This document shows positions 54,274 through 64,000 of a stretch of 64,000 bases of DNA, one piece after another. The position numbers and the translations under genes were made by a program. The notes beneath the pieces were generated by a model, which worked only from the letters and a program-made list of their open reading frames with translations, ran no database searches and was not told where the DNA came from. The first letter of the stretch is position 1, and every line of letters starts with the position of its first letter. The stretch is taken from NCBI GenBank assembly GCA_963995505.1, contig OZ023180.1:5491442-5555441 (forward strand), written 5' to 3'. The DNA is from Hypericum androsaemum (lineage: Eukaryota > Streptophyta > Magnoliopsida > Malpighiales > Hypericaceae).

Positions 54274-56225
54274 GATGATGCCGATGATGAGGTCGTGAAG
54301 CAATATGTGCGACCAAACATATTGCGACTTATCAGTGCATATTGTTTCCTGATGTCAGTGAGTAGAGGTTCGAAGCTATTGGTTGCCACTTCTCGTTTAT
54401 GTAGCTGCAATTGGCAAGTATAGCTGGGGAAGTGCGTGTCTAGCACATGTTTACAGTAAGTTATGCAAAGCCACCGACCTGGATGCTAAAATAGTTAGTG
54501 GGGCTTTGTCGCTGGTGTGTATATGGGCTTAGGATAGGATCAACCCAATTCGCCCTGTCTTTAAAATGCCTCAGGAACAACAACCTGAGCAAGCATTAAG
54601 CGTGAGGTACGAAATCACTATTAATACGCTTTAAATTTAAATAACATTGTTGTAAGGGACATAATATATGAATTGTTTGTGTTTTACAGGTGGACCGGTG
54701 CTATAAATCAGAAATAGTGCAAAAAGTTTGGGAGCGTATCTATTTATTGGGCCATGTTTGACGGGCTAAAATTATCTGGTGTAAATAATTTATTAAATTA
54801 ATTTTTGTGATTATTTGTTGATTCTGTGATGGCGTGCTTGTATTGTAGCTTGTTTGGATGCCCTATACTACAAATATCCTTGCCAAGTTGCCGCATGTAT
54901 GCCATCAGGATCAAGTCTTGTGGTTGGCATAAGTCCATTTAATATGCTTTCTCTACATTGAGTGGCACTATCCCGATCTGGTGTTCTGGCAATTTGGATA
55001 TTTCCAGATGATACTGGCTCTCCCAAAGAAAGATGAGGGGACATATAGTGCTATGGATCACTGTGGCTAGACATCTCAAAAGTGGGTGTATTTTACGTAG
55101 GCCATGTGACGATATGGTGGGAGCATCGCTTTGATTATACGGTTCCAGGAGTAGCCACACCACCGCATATCCATTATCGTGAAGGATATTTGGATTAGTT
55201 TAGGGCAATTACTCGATGATTCATTTCCCCTAACAGCACAAATCTATACATGACTGTAAGTTTTTAAAAAGATTCTATGTATTACATACATGTTCTATGT
55301 ATTAATGTCTCATGATTTTGAACAATTCTAATTGTGGTAATTTGTTTATAGGCCGATGTTGTTGATGTTATACGCCACTCATCCGACAATTCTTGCATTC
55401 GAGAGTTGTCTAAGACGGCCCTTGGGGTTGCCAGTGTGCAGAGACGGTATGTTGGTTTGCCTGACTCCCAGCCACGTGTGACATAGGTAGAGGTCTTATC
55501 ACACCAAATTTTGGATGAAGAGAGGAATGCCCGAACTACACGTAGGACGACCCTCCTCAGCACGAGGAAAAAGTTATCGAGAGAAGAGTTGTCATAGTGT
55601 TCTTCGATGCACCCGTGGAATGGGTTGATTATTAGTCGAGGTTGTAGGTTCCATCACACTTGTCAAGCTCCTCACACTCTCTGATGTCATCCCACTTGTT
55701 GAGTGCTTGACGCTCGCCGATGACACTACACCAAATGTCTTACGCGTATGACATTGCCCCCTCATACCCCAAAAGCATCAGACGTGTCCCAGTATGCTCT
55801 CTTCAACATCAGATGGCCTACCTGACTCAGACTCTAGTTGGTTACCAGCCTCAAGTGGACCCCAGCATGCACGCAACCTCTAGTTGGCCTCAGATGGGTT
55901 CTAGTGGTAATCAATACTCTTACCATACTCCGATTGGAGAAGATCTGGCTTTGACATAGTTCACTCTGGCAAGTCAAAGGTCATATAGGTTTGGAGAGGG
56001 TTTATCGGCAGTACCACATGACACCCATGACTTTCCAAATGATGTTCAGCTAGGATCTGTGCACCAGGGGGACAGCAAGAATTGCCTCCGGCCGCCAATA
56101 TTTTTATCGTGGAGCTAAAGAAGCTGATATCCTATGTGGCACAAGACATTGTATTCGTGTGCCTGGGAAGGGTAAGCATTGACAAGAGAAGGCCCAGAAG
56201 GAGAAGCCTCAGAAGGAGAAGTAGT
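54274..56225 (+). pseudogene. Plant mobile domain (MAIN-like) pseudogene
   Basis: Four exon-like blocks with GT..AG borders are readable: 54274-54606, 54690-54780, 54849-55255 and 55352 onward. Translations include EVVKQYVRPNILRLISAYCF, YSWGSACLAHVYSKLCKAT, IWA.DRINPI with a stop for Trp, WMPYTTNILAKLPHV, ICFLYIEWHYPDLVFWQFGY, and a Cys-Gly-Thr tail near 56130. These match the aminotransferase-like plant mobile domain (PMD) seen in MAIN/MAIL1-type proteins and in Mutator and gypsy elements: SWGSAxLAxLYRxLC, WxPY, LICFxIVEWHxPDxVxxQFG. Frameshifts occur in block 1 and many stops in block 3, so the gene is dead. Introns suggest a cellular gene copy rather than a retroposed one. 53607-54273 is non-coding. 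Confidence 0.75.
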
Positions 56226-56978
56226 TTATGTTGATGGAAAAAACTTTGATGTGTACTAAACATTATATGTTTTCTTGTTTTATATCTTTCTCTGCGTTTC
56301 TTGAACACTTTGACGACAAGGTTTTATTTACACATAGGAGATGACACTTCTCCAAGTTGCAATGACATTATAGAAACAACAAAACTAAAAAAAAAACCAT
56401 AACAATACTAAAATTAGCAGTTGACAAATATTACAATAAAAGTGCATAGTTATCGAACATAAAAAAAAGAATTCAAAGAACATTAAAGCAAGTGGATTGT
56501 CTCAAATATTGCATGATTCTTAAATAACAACAATATATAACAAGGCTAAATTGTTGACGAAGTTTTTCCAGAGTGAGTCCAATCTTGTTTCTTACTTTTA
56601 TCACATTCTGCTGATCAACACCAAAATGTCTTTTGTTCCAGACATGTAAAAATAAATCTGATAAGAAAATAATAAAATAAGTCAATGGTTGTTTTAAAAT
56701 TATTTACTAATGTAGGATAATGATAATATATGCTTACATCCTTTACTAGCAAATCACATCCAGCACTGATCGTACGATGAGTATCTTGTAAAGGACTCTC
56801 AATTTCGCCAGTAGGGTCCTTCAGAAGTTGAAAGAAATCAGCTAGGAGGGCTTCTATAGCTATTTCAACTTTAGTTTTATCTGCCTATTTCAGCATGGAT
56901 GACCTCCTTTGTTGTTGGATAATCTCAGACTGCTTCGAGCCATAGAGTTCGATTTGAGGCCCCTCATGATATGGTGCT
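56226..56978 (-). pseudogene. Unrecognised minus-strand exon-like fragments
   Basis: Minus-strand 56970-56740 reads HEGPQIELYGSKQSEIIQQQ, then (after a stop) KVEIAIEALLADFFQLLKDP and SAGCDLLVKD. A second block (56670-56560) reads FLHVWNKRHFGVDQQNVIKV and KIGLTLEKLRQQF after a good TTTCTTATCAG acceptor. They look like successive exons of one gene cut by the Athila-like LTR at 56979. I do not recognise the family. The rest (56226-56470) is AT-rich. Confidence 0.35.
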
Positions 56979-58546
56979 TGATGAGTGTGTAAATGCTCAT
57001 GATTTGTCATATGTTTCGTACGTGTTTAGTGATAATTTAAGTTATTTTTATCATATTATGTCATGTCTTATGATCGTTTTAGTATGTTTATGTTCGGGAA
57101 TGGATTTCTACCCATTGTCATATTTTGTGAAAGGAAATGGAGCTCAATGAAGGCCATTGAACAGGTGATTTTGAGGGACTATGTTACAAGAGACATAACT
57201 TTCTACTCGAGCATTGGATTATAACAAATGAGATATCGTTGGAACGCTAAAAGAGATATCTACATTTTCTCTTTTATAGTCAAAATCAAATTCGTAGCGA
57301 AAGATTATCAAAAATGAAAAATACAAAGATTCGATGAAGCTATGCAGCCCAACTAGCGACGGGGAGTTAACTAGCGGCCGCCAGTGAAATTGGAAGGCCT
57401 CCCCATCACTAATGAACTAGCGACCGCTAGTAAGAGGACCGAGAATATTTGTTGAAGACCCAACTAATGGCCGCAAGTTCATTAGCGGCCGCCAGTTGTC
57501 CGAAGCCGAGACTTTTCAGACTTCCTAATTTGCTAGGAATTTGATTCATTTTCTATTTATTCGACTCTGTTACGGGCCAAATAACATAAATATATTATTA
57601 TTTGGCTAGTTAAACTTCTAATTTAGATTAACCTCCTCTAGGCTTTCCTAATTTTGTATTAGATTCGTGGCTATATATAAGCCTTAGGGAGACAATCGGG
57701 AGGCAGACAATTCACGGGAGAATTGAGAACAGCCTTTAGAGCTTAATAAAGGGACAGTTCTAGTTAGCACGGGGAAAGGATTGGCAAGGCTTGATCATCA
57801 CGGCTATGCTTTCTCTACCTCTACCTTTATGTTAATTGCTATCATGTTCTTCGTTAATCTATTGTGCTTTGTCAACATGCTTAGCGAGTAGTTCTCTCGT
57901 GAGTGCGATGCCCTAATTATGTGATTACTTGTCTATGTTAGCTATGGTTTGATTATATTTCGTAGTAGTTGTCAATTGATGATCTTAATGCTTAATCTAA
58001 CTTGATCACTTAGATTATGATATTTAGTTGATAATAATGGACCGGAAGGCATTAGAATCAACGGAAGAGTCAATTGACATGTCTTAAAGTATTAATGAGG
58101 AATCTTGATACTAAGGGATAACCCGATAGGAGTTAACTTCATAATTGAGTTTAGTTTAGTTCTTGGTCTAATTAATGAGCGGAAGTGTTGGTTAGTAGTC
58201 ATGGTTTACTCTAGCTTAGTTTTGTCATCCTAATGAGCGGAAGCGTTAGGAAGATGCACTAGAACACTCCGGGTACTAGTTAGAACTTCATAAAAACCAT
58301 AGTCTCGACATAGATGGGTAGTCCATAAGGGTATCGTGCTCGTTTATCTCCATTGATTTACAACTCGTCTTTTATTTGCGTTTTTGATCTAGTTTTATTT
58401 ACTTTACAATCTTTACAATCTTTTAATTTTTCCGCTTCACATAATTATTTGCATTGATTTTGTGTTCAACCCTCATTTTGAAACCCTACTTACTCACTAT
58501 ACTATTTGATTGTGCATTTAATTGCTTATCAATTTTGCTTACATCA
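56979..58546 (+). mobile_element. 5' LTR of Athila-like element (1568 bp)
   Basis: Begins TGATGAGTGTGTAAATGCTC and ends TTGCTTACATCA. It contains the palindromic GC-rich module array (57351-57500), a TATATATAAGCC TATA-like site near 57672 and sequences shared with solo LTRs at 12785-14187 and 35188-36829. Inserted next to, or into, the minus-strand exon-like fragments at 56480-56970. Confidence 0.93.
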
Positions 58547-58548
58547 AA

Positions 58549-58560
58549 TTGGCGCCGTCG
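58549..58560 (+). promoter_or_regulatory. Primer-binding site, Athila type
   Basis: TTGGCGCCGTCG two bases after the LTR. The TGGCGCCGT core is that used by Athila/Tat-like plant elements and is thought to pair with tRNA-Asp. Downstream bases diverge from the full tRNA match. Confidence 0.8.
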
Positions 58561-58660
58561 ACACAGAACTGAGATTGTAGGAAATAAACTCAATAGCACT
58601 TCGTTTTGTGTGGCAAACTTGCTGATTTCGTGTGATTTCTTTTTCAGGATTCTCTAGTGC

Positions 58661-60075
58661 ATGCCAAGAACCCGGAGTGAAGGACTAGACCTTGACACAG
58701 ACACTGTGCTTGAGGTTGACATCGAAGTACTCGAAAGGGCAATTAGGCGTGAAAAGAGGGACCAAGCGAGATCAATGGCACAAAATCAGGAAGATGGAGC
58801 GCTCGAGGCTGTAGGAGACGCGCCACGCAGAAGGACGCTACTAGAATCATCTGTTCCCAGCTAGAATAGGAATCCTAATGGTTTACGACAACCAGCTGTA
58901 GGTCCCAATGCTTTTCAGATTCCAGCAGCAGTTGTAGGACTACTGCAAAACTCGGTCCAATTTGACGGCTTGCCAAGCGAAGATCCTCAAGACCATCTCT
59001 CTCGATTTGAGGACATCTGCAACATCATGAAGTTCCAAGGGGTCAATGATGATGTCTTGAAGCTGCGCCTCTTTCACTTTTCTTTGAAAGATAGAGCTTG
59101 TGTTTGGTACAACAAGTTGAAAGGAGAGACGATTCAGAGTTGGAATGATCTGGCCCATGCTTTCCTCCATAAGTTCTTTTCTATGGCCAGGTCAGCCAAA
59201 CTCTTCCAAGAAATCAACACGTTCATCCAAGAAGATGGGGAGAGCATCTATGAAGCCTGGAAACGGTTCACGGATCTCCAAAGTGCCTTCCCTCAACATG
59301 GTATAACTCAAGACAACCTCATGAAAATCTTCTACAATGGGTTAGATGGCCCATCCCGTGATCATATTGATGTCTCCTCTCAAGGGGTGTTCTTGAGGAA
59401 GACTGCTGATGAGGCTGCTCGCTTAATGGAGGAAATGGCTGAAGTCAATGGTATGTGGCCAAAAGAACGTGCTAGGCAACCACGTAAGGAAGCAGCCCGA
59501 GGAGTACTCAAAGTAAATGCCAACATGAAGCTCCAAGCTCAAATAGAAGCACTTACCAAAAGACTTGACAAGTTGACCAAGGACAAGGAACAGGAAGCTG
59601 TGGTGCAAGATACTTGTCAGCTTTGCAAAAGGGCACATCCCATAACTGACTGTCCAATATTGGAAGAGATCCAGGCCATTGCTGATAGAACACCACCAGG
59701 AATGGGCTACTCACAACAAGCTAATGCTCAGCCAAATTTCTCTCAATTTGGTCAGCAAGCACACAACACTAGTGCCCAGCAAGACTCCAGGAAACCATAT
59801 TTGGGCGAGCAAGTCAAGGAAATGGGTGACAAGATCGATAAATTAGTGGGGGTAGTTCAGTAGTCTATCCAACAACAAAGTATAACTGTGCAGCGGATGG
59901 ATCATTGTGAAGCACGTCAATAAGAGTTTGAGACATACCTAAAGGGGCAAGCCACGCAACTCAAGAAGATGGAGATCGAACTCGGAAATTTGGTTGCAGC
60001 AAACACTCAAAGGGAAATAGGTGCTCTACCCAGCAACACCGAGTCAAACCCGCGAGGACAGGTGATGGCTATCAC
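58661..60075 (+). pseudogene. Athila-like gag
   Basis: Start ATG at 58661 (MPRTRSEGLDLDTDTVLEVD). The long frame 58970-59863 has the gag core: PSEDPQDHLSRFEDICNIMK, RACVWYNKLKGETIQSWNDL, KLFQEINTFIQEDGESIYEA and KIFYNGLDGPSRDHID, then a coiled-coil-like segment and a C-x2-C..H..C motif in CQLCKRAHPITDCP. Three in-frame stops (TAG 58862, TAG 59861, TAA 59921) break it, and the first two or three can derive from CAG/CAA. It ends at MAIT, where a hAT element interrupts the conserved AITLRSGK motif. Confidence 0.88.
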
Positions 60076-60824
60076 TAGGGGTGAGCATTCGGGATATCCC
60101 GATCCCGAATACCGAATATCGAAAATCCTGAATACCGAAATTAAAAAAAAAACCCCTACCGATCCCGAACCGAAATAATTTTGGGATATCCCAAATACCG
60201 AATTAAAATTTCAAGATTACACCGAAAATCCCAAATTTTTAAATAAAAAAACTAATTCAGAAAAAAAAGAAAATCAAGTTCTCCATCCTAATACAAAAAA
60301 CCTAATCCTCTCATCTCCTCCAAAAAGATTAACCCACAAAAGTTCAAAATTCCTAAATTCTAACCTAATTCTCAAAACCTTCAAATTCGAAACCCTAACC
60401 TGAGGGAGGTTGTAACTTGGAACGAGGTGTGGAGGAGTGACTGCGGTGGTGGTGGCCGAGAGGTCGGTCGCCGGTCGGCCGGCCGAGAGAGAGAGAGCGG
60501 GGGGGGGGGGGGGGAGCGGGGAGAAGAGAAGAAAGGAGGAGAAGAGAGAGAAACGTTTCTGGAAGTGGGAGTGGAAGGGGAGGAATGTGTATTTTTCCCA
60601 TATATATATAGGTTGGTAAAATTACACTTTAGTACTTTGGGATTTTCGGTATTACCGAAATAATACCGGTATATACCGCACGGATCCCGAATACCGAAAT
60701 TACCAAAATTTTCTGAAAAACCTTACCGAATTAACTCCTGAATACCGAACTCCCGATCCCGAACTCCCGAATACCGAAATAATTTTGGGATATTCCGAAT
60801 ACCGATCCCATTTGCTCACCCCTA
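60076..60824. mobile_element. Non-autonomous hAT element (749 bp)
   Basis: Ends TAGGGGTGAGCATTCGG and, complemented, TAGGGGTGAGCAAATGGG, with an exact 8-bp duplication GCTATCAC (60068-60075; 60825-60832). The subterminal regions are arrays of CCGAATACCGAA/ATCCCGA motifs in both orientations. A G16 run (60499-60514) and GA-rich DNA lie centrally. No transposase. It shares its terminus with the element at 6386-7478. Confidence 0.93.
60499..60514. repeat. G16 homopolymer
   Basis: An uninterrupted run of 16 G, preceded by a GA repeat (60485-60497), inside the hAT element. Confidence 0.95.
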
Positions 60825-61277
60825 GCTATCACATTGAGGAGTATGGACGAGGATGATGAACCATATATTCCTCCACCACCTTATGTCCCTCCACCTCCAT
60901 TCCCGCAAAGACTCCGGAGAAAGCCACCACTTGAGAGCAAACCCACTTCAAAAGAATGTGCCGAACCAATAAAGCCAGCCATAGAGGATGAGGTAGTTAC
61001 TGAGAAGAAGGAGCAACCAGCCTATATCAGTGAAAATGAGGATTCTTATGTTCCTCCACCATCACCTCAACAAGTCAAGAATGAAGCAGTGATCGATGAG
61101 AAGGCCCTTGAATTCATAGAGACAATGGAAGAAATTCAACGCCATGTCTCTTTCTTGGAGATGTTAGATAAAAGGCCACAATATGCAGAGTTTCTGAAGG
61201 AAATCATCACAAGAAAGAAGAGGCGGAATGACAGCAAGACGACTCCTTTGGTAGCAAATGACAGACCACCAAAATGA
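60825..61277 (+). pseudogene. Athila-like gag C-terminal part
   Basis: It resumes the frame after the hAT: TLRSMDEDDEPYIPPPPYVP, a Pro-rich stretch, acidic text, then ALEFIETMEEIQRHVSFLEM and FLKEIITRKKRR, the usual spacer before Athila-type protease. A stop (TGA, 61275) at the PPK.KDPGSF junction separates it from the protease. Confidence 0.8.
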
Positions 61278-61688
61278 AAGGATCCAGGGAGTTTTACTAT
61301 TCCTTGTACTATTAATGGTGTTCAGTTTCTACATTGCTTATGCGATTTGGGTGCCAATATTAATCTTATGCCTTTAGCTACTTTCAGGAAACTCAAATTA
61401 GGGGATGTCACACCAACACCTTTTAGGCTTCAGCTGGCTGATCAAACTATGAAGAACCCCTTTGGAATCGTAGAGGATGTGATAATCAAAGTCGACAAGT
61501 CTCTCGTACCTGTAGATTTTGTGGTGCTGGACTATGCTACCAATGAAAGTTACCCATTGATTCTGGGACGTCCATTCCTCAACACTTGTCATGCAATGGT
61601 GGATGTTCATAAGGGCAAGCTACTTCTCCGTATAGGCCCAGATGAAATAGAGTTCCAAGTAACCGATAAGCACCTCCATCCACCATAG
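61278..61688 (+). CDS. Athila-like protease domain
   Basis: KDPGSFTIPCTINGVQFLHC leads into LCDLGANINLMPLATFRKL, the Athila-type aspartic protease active site (D-L-G-A). PFGIVEDVIIKVDKSLVPVD, FVVLDYATNESYPLILGRPF and LNTCHAMVDVHKGKLLLRIG follow, complete to the ILGRPFL flap/core motif. The frame ends at 61688 with CHAMVDVxxGKLxLRxG intact; in autonomous relatives RT would follow. It lacks its own start and depends on readthrough from gag. Confidence 0.88.
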   Translation, partial: KDPGSFTIPCTINGVQFLHCLCDLGANINLMPLATFRKLKLGDVTPTPFRLQLADQTMKNPFGIVEDVIIKVDKSLVPVDFVVLDYATNESYPLILGRPFLNTCHAMVDVHKGKLLLRIGPDEIEFQVTDKHLHPP

Positions 61689-63490
61689 TGCCACAGGGAA
61701 TAACAAAGTCAAGCTAACGACTCTAAATTAGCACGTGTAGTATTTAAGTTTTCTTTATTTTTGTATTTACTTCAGTAACGTTATTTTGATTTAGTGTTTT
61801 AATGGTCCCAGCAGGAGGTTTAGATAAGAGCAAACTAGATTTCAACGGAGCTCGCCAATCCATACACAAACTTTGTTGCGCAAAAAGATAATTAGAGCGA
61901 GACACCACCAACCTTCCCCACCGCCTCCTATCAATTGACAGGGCAGTACCAGTCCTTTCCTCTGTTCCTCTATGTTATGTGTCTGTTTTGTGCCTCGTGA
62001 TGTTCATGTTCGTGTGTGTGATGTTGTTGATGTCTTGGCCCTACATGGAGGACAATGTGTTCAACAAGTGTGGGGGGGTCAATGTGCGGTTTCGTTTTGG
62101 TTTGGCATATGTGATCGAGTCTAGATCTGGATTTAGGATTGTGTTTGTGATTGAAGTGGTGTATTTAAAGCAAATGATGAATCTCCCCCCTCAAATTTTA
62201 AACTTTTGTTAGAAGCTAAATCCCATACCATGTTAGGAATCAAGTTTGAGTACGATGAGTAGGGACGTGTAGGAACAACACCCTTGGTTATTTAGGTTAG
62301 TGGTTGCACTTGGTAGATTATACTAGCGGCATTGATGAGTGACCTTGTGAGATTTTAGAGCCGAAGGAGGAGACAACCGTCTTCGCATAGCATGAGGTGC
62401 CTATATTGCTCCGGTCATCGGGTTTCATACCATTACTTGGTACCGTTTTGGTGGTGTGGGTGTAAGTGAGAGGACGGGGGCCATCTTTGATTTTGAGCCT
62501 AGAGCCTTAGAGCTGAAAACCCTGTATATCCCTTGTTTACACACGTTGAGCTTAAGCCTTTTTCCTTGAAATATTATATGTAACCAATATGTAAGCCCTA
62601 TATCCACAATCTTACCCACCTTTGATCACTTTGGTCCGAGGATGCATTAGGTCTTAATCTTTGGGGTATTATTGTAATGGTTCATTTGATAGAATAGCTC
62701 GAGAATAAACAATGGGGTAATGAGTAGAATTGAGGCCAACAAAGAAGCCGAGACCAGTTGTCATTGATGTGTAATGTGATGAATGGATGTGATTGAGGAA
62801 GGTTGTGAAAAGTGAAAAGAAAAAAAGCAAAAAAAAAAGAGAAGTGAAGGAAAAGAAGAAAGAAAAAAGTGAAAAAGTGATGAAAAGGGAATGTGAAAGT
62901 TGGAAATGGAACAAACGTTGAATGATGGAAAGTGGAAAGTTTGGAAAGAGGTTGGAAGGCGAATAAATGGCACTGCTCGAGCTATGTGGTCAATAGGATT
63001 TGGGTGTAATCTTGGGATGAGTGCATATTAGATATATTGTGAGGTATTTAGAGTAGACGAGAGCTAGAACATTTTTGTGAGCTCCTCGGCCGGGTGGTTT
63101 AGCTACCTCCCACATATATTATCCTCAACTGACCCTAACCCCATTACAACCCAATGAAAAGTCCCCTTGATCATGAGCCCCACATTTATCGAGGCACCAC
63201 TGAGTGAGACGTATGAAACTTTGAGATCCCGGACGTGTACGCGAGTGATAGGTAGTTGACTACTCATATATGTGAGCTTAAATTTCTGAACCTCTGAGTG
63301 GTCAACCTTCTAGTGTAATCTACTAAGTGCGAAAACTGGGTTAAACTATTAAGGATGCGGTGTCAACACGTTCTTACTCCTTGTGCTCAGGGAAGTGAAC
63401 TAATTGGTTGTGGGGTGATCTTTTAATATGAGTTTGAAAGTTTGGGTGTGTGTCTGATGCGCCTTACTTGAGGCTAAGCAAGGAAATAAG
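61689..63490 (+). other. Athila-like non-coding 3' region
   Basis: No RT/integrase motif. It carries an internal polypurine-like CAAGTGTGGGGGGG (62066-62079) after a GAGGACAATGTGTTCAACAA segment, and an A/G-rich tract (62800-62960). In autonomous Athila-like elements a similar GTGTGGGGG stands shortly after pol, so the deletion removed pol but kept the 3' region. Confidence 0.7.
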
Positions 63491-63500
63491 TGTGGGGGTG
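63491..63500 (+). promoter_or_regulatory. Polypurine tract of Athila-like element
   Basis: TGTGGGGGTG preceded by AGGAAATAAG directly abuts the 3' LTR start at 63501. Confidence 0.85.
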
Positions 63501-64000
63501 TGATGAGTGTGTAAATGCTCATGATTTTTCATATATTTCGTACGTGTTTAGTCATAATTTAAGTTATTTTTATCATGTCATGTCATGTCTTATGATCGTT
63601 TTAGTATGTTTATATTCGGGAATGGATTTCTACCCATTGTCATATTTTGTGATAGGAAATGGAGCTCAATGAAGGCCATTGAATAGGCAATTTTGAGGGA
63701 CTATGTTGCAAGAGCCATAACTTTCTACTAGAGCATCAGATTATAACGAATGAGATATCGTTGGAAAGATGAAAGAGATATCTACATTTTTTTCTTTTAT
63801 AGTCAAAACCAAATTCGTAGCGGAAGAGGATCAAAAATGAAAAATACGAAGATTCGATGAAGCTGTGCAGCCCAACTAGCGACGGGGAGTTAACTAGCGG
63901 CCGCCAGTGAAATTGGAAGGCCTCCCCATCACTAATGAACTAGCGACCGCTAGTAAGGGGACCGATAATATTTTTTGAAGACCCAACTAGCGGCCGCAAG
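63501..64000 (+). mobile_element. 3' LTR of Athila-like element (window-truncated)
   Basis: Begins TGATGAGTGTGTAAATGCTC and follows 56979-57478 collinearly with about 30 base differences and no indel noticed. It runs off the window end within the palindromic module array. Confidence 0.93.

Larger units (their letters stand above)
56979..64000 (+). mobile_element. Athila-like element lacking RT and integrase
   Basis: 5' LTR 56979-58546, PBS, gag, protease, then a non-coding region, polypurine tract and a 3' LTR from 63501 cut by the window end. No RT, RNase H or integrase motif occurs between the protease end (61690) and 63500, so the element is non-autonomous (gag-pro only) unless pol was lost by later deletion. 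The protease text (DLGANINLMPLATFRKLKLG) and TGGCGCC PBS place it with Athila/Tat-like Ty3/gypsy elements. The LTRs differ at about 30 of the first 500 bases by my count. Confidence 0.88.

Noticed and set aside
60427..60663. Gly/Glu/Arg-rich frame
   Set aside because: Encoded by the GA repeat and G16 run of the hAT element.
62669..62973. Phe/Ser-rich minus frames
   Set aside because: Antisense of an A/G-rich tract in the Athila-like 3' region.

Overview
The window is plant nuclear DNA, almost certainly from a eudicot: AT-rich, with no intact cellular gene and dense nested transposable elements of plant type. The families are Ty1/copia, Ty3/gypsy chromovirus-like and Athila/Tat-like LTR elements, hAT and Mutator-like DNA elements and an L1-type LINE. 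Primer-binding sites match plant initiator-tRNA-Met, or the TGGCGCC type used by Athila-like elements. A decayed plant-mobile-domain (PMD) gene and a decayed secreted glycine-rich-protein-like gene also point to a flowering plant. The species cannot be told from the sequence. The texture is that of pericentromeric or other repeat-rich heterochromatin.

Layout. 1-2830: leader, PBS and partial LTR of a minus-strand Ty3/gypsy element. 3250-8801: decayed plus-strand gypsy interior and a ~2.9 kb LTR of the same LTR family, split by a 1.1-kb hAT element (6386-7478). 10370-16625: decayed minus-strand gypsy, split by an Athila-like solo LTR (12785-14187). 17663-17860: a dispersed SINE-like repeat. 17861-32492: one minus-strand copia element holding a hAT element (23789-24353), a complete chromovirus (24595-30310) and a solo LTR (31036-31774). 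32493-34980: AT-rich DNA with a minisatellite.

34991-41271: a Mutator-like element with ~250-bp inverted termini and captured host exon fragments. Its left arm carries an Athila-type solo LTR (35188-36829) and its right arm a deleted copia (37918-41050). 42016-42849: broken glycine-rich-protein-like gene. 43063-44540: a second copy of the SINE-like repeat, split by a hAT MITE and a 5'-truncated L1. 44670-53597: a second small Mutator-like element with a full-length copia (44705-52838) in its left arm. 54274-56225: PMD pseudogene. 56979-64000: Athila-like element with LTRs, gag and protease but no reverse transcriptase or integrase, interrupted by a hAT element (60076-60824); its 3' LTR runs off the window.

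Insertion order can be read from target-site duplications, which I located by eye for at least nine insertions. The most interesting signals are features shared by the two related copia elements (17861-32492 and 44705-52838): a ~0.95-1.1 kb conserved non-coding stretch after RNase H and a probable extra ORF before gag. Others are CACGTG-rich LTRs, a palindromic GC-rich module common to LTRs of unrelated elements, and the two composite Mutator-like elements. All coordinates and similarity statements come from reading by eye; no alignment or database search was run.
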